42,853 nt of DNA, from contig JAVBUR010000040.1 of assembly GCA_031555145.1 (NCBI GenBank), forward strand, positions 1-42,853, in the 5' to 3' direction. The number at the start of each line of letters is the position of its first letter. The first letter of the stretch is position 1. The position numbers and the translations under genes were made by a program. The notes beneath the pieces were generated by a model. The model did no database searches. It saw nothing but the letters and a program-made list of their open reading frames with translations, and was not told the origin of the DNA. This document shows positions 42,699 to 42,853 of this stretch, piece after piece. The DNA is from JAJDIA01 sp031555145 (GTDB lineage Bacteria; Bacteroidota; Bacteroidia; Bacteroidales; Tannerellaceae).

Positions 42699-42853
42699 CC
42701 CTGGCAAATAGTCCCCCCCCTGTAGCAATTGTATCAAGATACACTATTGTCGACAGCCAAAGGCAGTATTGTTTCTTTCTGGAAGATGTATTCCCGGAGC
42801 TTGAATGGTCTCTTCTCTCCACAAATGTGAAGCATTCGTATCACGGACGTGAA
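42662..42853 (+). CDS. Possible ORF start, cut by the window edge
   Basis: From ATG 42662 the frame is open for 64 codons to the end of the window; an in-frame stop lies just before the ATG. The later part (QYCFFLEDVFPELEWSLLST) looks protein-like; the first twenty residues, which read through the CTACAC repeats and the C-run, do not, so the real start may be further in. I do not recognise the product. A minus-strand frame over the same bases is also open to the edge, so strand is uncertain. Confidence 0.25.
   Translation, partial: MYHSRKCYTFATPLANSPPPVAIVSRYTIVDSQRQYCFFLEDVFPELEWSLLSTNVKHSYHGRE

Noticed and set aside
1..42853. CRISPR array, tRNA or rRNA genes, phage genes
   Set aside because: No regularly spaced repeats, cloverleaf-like sequence or rRNA signature was recognised by eye; small RNAs cannot be excluded.

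Overview
ORGANISM. The window reads as a gut Bacteroidales chromosome, most like Parabacteroides or a close relative (genus is an inference). Pointers are SusC/SusD pairs, ECF sigma/FecR signalling, Bacteroidota-type -7 promoter boxes (TAnnTTTG), almost no Shine-Dalgarno sites, a PorE-like OmpA lipoprotein of the kind linked to type IX secretion, and a MurQ salvage operon. No rRNA, tRNA, CRISPR array, phage gene or complete insertion sequence was seen. LAYOUT. (1) 1-304 is non-coding: two back-to-back palindromes (41-100), a perfect inverted repeat (189-204) and a near-consensus sigma-54 -24/-12 promoter (250-265). (2) 305-8689 is a compact seven-gene ABC operon: one MacB/LolD-type ATPase and six FtsX/MacB-type permeases arranged as three tandem A-B pairs, the last two pairs being recent duplicates. 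(3) 8756-11420 is a two-component system, a sigma-54-dependent response regulator and an NtrB-like histidine kinase. It is the natural candidate to switch on the sigma-54 promoter in front of the ABC operon. (4) 11487-16932, all minus strand: small Ig-like lipoprotein, ECF sigma factor overlapping a putative anti-sigma protein that carries a C-terminal beta-barrel-like domain, MFS exporter, and a Uup-like ABC-F ATPase. (5) 17107-20231: NhaD antiporter, BadF-type amino-sugar kinase and MurQ etherase in one tight operon (cell-wall sugar recycling). (6) 20296-23699: an unrecognised soluble protein, then an SPFH protein ending in five zinc ribbons and two paralogous membrane proteins that each end in one zinc ribbon. 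The last two genes are visibly AT-rich. This is the best candidate for a little-described system here. (7) 23847-27111: PorE-like OmpA lipoprotein plus a PagL/acyloxyacyl-hydrolase-like barrel. (8) 27125-29995, minus: sulfatase, LysE exporter, CBM9-like protein. (9) 30116-33331: PCMD lipoprotein, overlapping small barrel, and a secreted Gfo/Idh/MocA oxidoreductase. (10) 33359-42415: a polysaccharide-utilisation locus of ECF sigma, FecR, SusC with STN domain, SusD and a lipoprotein sulfatase. (11) 42416-42853: terminator, short CTACAC repeats and a possible ORF start cut by the window edge. HOW IT WORKS TOGETHER. Most of the window concerns the envelope: regulated export (1-3), envelope sigma signalling (4), peptidoglycan sugar salvage (5), a possible membrane-stress module (6), outer-membrane architecture or lipid A editing (7), and capture and desulfation of host or dietary glycans (8-10). 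Starts were chosen by homology and spacing, because ribosome-binding sites are uninformative here.
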